Part shown: piece after piece, positions 63,010 through 64,000 of the stretch
Position numbering within the stretch: position 1 is the first letter of the stretch
How the letters are laid out: every line of letters begins with the position of its first letter
Assembly (NCBI RefSeq): GCF_900157385.1
Contig: NZ_LT717701.1
Span: 186,001-250,000 of the forward strand
Length of the DNA stretch: 64,000 nucleotides
From: Mycobacterium terramassiliense
GTDB taxonomy: Bacteria; Actinomycetota; Actinomycetes; Mycobacteriales; Mycobacteriaceae
Reading direction: 5' to 3'
Translations under genes and position numbers: made by a program
Notes under the pieces: generated by a model
Databases searched by the model: none
The model's input: the letters and a program-made list of their open reading frames with translations, nothing else
What the model was told of the DNA's origin: nothing

Positions 63010-64000
63010 TTGTCGTACGTGATCGCGGCGCCCGAGTACGTGACGGCGGCCGCCGATGACCTCGCCGTCCTCGGATCGATGATCAGCCAGGCCAATTCGG
63101 CCGCGGCGGGTCCCACGTCGACGGTGGTGGCCGCGGCGAGGGACGAGGTGTCGGCAACCATCGCCGCCCTGTTCAGCGGCCACGGGCAGGCCTTCCGGGC
63201 GCTCAGCGCCCAGGCGGAGTCGTTCCACCAACAGTTCGTGCACCTGCTCACCGCGGGCGCCTCGCAGTACGCGGCGGCCGAGGCGGCCAACACCAACCCG
63301 CTGCAGGCCGCGGAGCAGGACGTCCTGGGCGTGATCAACGCGCCGACCGAGCTGGTCCTGGGCCGTCCGCTGATCGGCGACGGCACCAACGGCACCCCAG
63401 GAACCGGGCAGGCCGGCGGGCCGGGCGGCATCTTGTGGGGCAACGGCGGCACCGGCGGCTCCGGGGCGCCGGGGCAGGCCGGCGGCAGGGGCGGCGACGC
63501 CGGGCTCTTTGGCAACGGCGGCCAGGGCGGGGCCGGCGGGATCGGCACCACCGGCACCACTGGTTCAGCGGCCAACGGCGCCAGCGGCACCACCGGCGGC
63601 ATTGGGGGTGACGGCGGCCCGGGTGGGAACGGCGGCAACGGCGGCAACGGCGGCAACGGTTACACCGGCGGTAACGGCGGCAACGGCGGCAACGGTGGTG
63701 ACAGCGTTATCACCGCCGGGACCTCTGCCGGCGCCGGAGGTGGTGGCGGTGGTGCCGGCGGCCACGGCGGAAACAGTATCGGCGGTGGCCCCGGTGGCAC
63801 CGGCGGCACCGGCGGCACCGGCGGGTTCGCCCAGGCGGACGACAGCAACATTGGAACTCTCGCGGTGATCGGCGGCGAGGGCGGCCACGGCGGCGGCGCG
63901 TTCGGCGGCGCCGGCGGTACGGGTGGTGGCGGCGGTGGCGGCGCCGCCGCCGCCGTCGGCGCATCCGTCCATGCCTTCGGCTACCTCGGCGCCCAGGGCC
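63010..64000 (+). CDS. PE-PGRS family protein, 3' end outside window
   Basis: TTG start with GGGGG upstream gives the PE opening [21 protein letters not shown]. The PE domain spans about the first 95 residues. Gly-Gly-Asn and Gly-Ala-Gly repeats (PGRS) run on to the last base without a stop, so the gene is incomplete here. The protein is exported through ESX-5 and is surface-associated; the particular role is unknown. Several reverse-strand Pro/Arg-rich frames are shadows of the repeat. Confidence 0.9.
   Translation, partial: MSYVIAAPEYVTAAADDLAVLGSMISQANSAAAGPTSTVVAAARDEVSATIAALFSGHGQAFRALSAQAESFHQQFVHLLTAGASQYAAAEAANTNPLQAAEQDVLGVINAPTELVLGRPLIGDGTNGTPGTGQAGGPGGILWGNGGTGGSGAPGQAGGRGGDAGLFGNGGQGGAGGIGTTGTTGSAANGASGTTGGIGGDGGPGGNGGNGGNGGNGYTGGNGGNGGNGGDSVITAGTSAGAGGGGGGAGGHGGNSIGGGPGGTGGTGGTGGFAQADDSNIGTLAVIGGEGGHGGGAFGGAGGTGGGGGGGAAAAVGASVHAFGYLGAQG

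Noticed and set aside
63509..63972. Reverse-strand Pro/Ala/Arg-rich frames under the PE-PGRS repeat.
   Set aside because: They are complements of Gly-Gly-Xaa codons and have no independent start or function.
1..64000. CRISPR arrays, tRNA genes, complete insertion sequences or prophage.
   Set aside because: No repeated spacer pattern, no cloverleaf with CCA-compatible ends, no transposase motif and no phage structural genes were seen.

Overview
The window is high-GC actinobacterial DNA. It is most likely chromosome from a slow-growing Mycobacterium. Supporting evidence: a CtpI-type giant P-type ATPase, a secreted cutinase, a lipoprotein esterase of LpqC type, a mycofactocin-coupled SDR, many FadD/SDR/P450/monooxygenase genes, frequent GTG/TTG starts and 4-base start/stop overlaps, and at the right edge a PE-PGRS gene. 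PE-PGRS proteins are known from the tuberculosis/marinum/kansasii-type branches and not from the avium complex, so an avium-complex origin is unlikely. The species cannot be fixed from sequence reading alone. No tRNA, rRNA, CRISPR array, complete IS or phage module was seen.

Layout. 0.1-8.4 kb: ctpI, then a convergent SDR-acyl-CoA ligase pair, then a secreted cutinase. 8.4-13.9 kb: an acid-metabolism block made of a LuxE/EhpF-like activating enzyme, a LuxC/EhpG-like acyl reductase, an SDR and a LysR regulator. It faces a divergent hydroxybenzoate-decarboxylase-like amidohydrolase. 13.9-19.0 kb: MpaB-type oxygenase with divergent TetR, an alpha/beta-hydrolase-adenylate cyclase fusion, a methyltransferase, and an SDR-SRPBCC pair. 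19.16-19.26 kb: a 98-bp intergenic element with a perfect 14-bp terminal inverted repeat and four internal stems. 19.3-25.9 kb: SDR with divergent CGNR zinc-finger regulator, SDR-DUF2127, PrpD-like gene, LysR and divergent carboxymuconolactone-decarboxylase-like gene, followed by a frameshifted serine/threonine kinase remnant. 26.1-29.3 kb: IclR regulator divergent from a compact dehydrogenase-SnoaL-SDR operon. 29.5-32.8 kb: hydrolase with two small overlapping genes, a membrane protein, a cupin and an AraC regulator. This stretch looks slightly lower in GC by eye.

33.2-38.9 kb: cation exchanger, SDR, DUF2252 protein, and a P450 divergent from its probable MerR regulator. 38.8-43.7 kb: two tandem Baeyer-Villiger-type flavin monooxygenases and two paralogous TetR regulators, with AT-rich operator-like palindromes in both promoter regions. 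43.6-48.3 kb: DUF417 membrane protein, SRPBCC protein, mycofactocin-coupled SDR, and a copper operon (CsoR-type box, CopZ-like chaperone, copper P-type ATPase). 48.3-53.6 kb: membrane-anchored esterase, Tat-exported polysaccharide deacetylase, HD protein, and a Rieske oxygenase divergent from a PaaX-type regulator. 53.6-62.9 kb: small L7/L12-like protein, berberine-bridge-type FAD oxidase divergent from a large LuxR (LAL) regulator, DUF4242, MarR and divergent lipoprotein esterase, and a second LAL regulator. 63.0 kb to the end: PE-PGRS gene running off the window.

Overall this is a catabolic and lipid-modifying accessory landscape. About ten enzyme modules each sit beside a divergent or adjacent one-component regulator, and several have clear inverted repeats in the shared promoter region. 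Substrates are not determinable from sequence; functional links below are inference unless stated.
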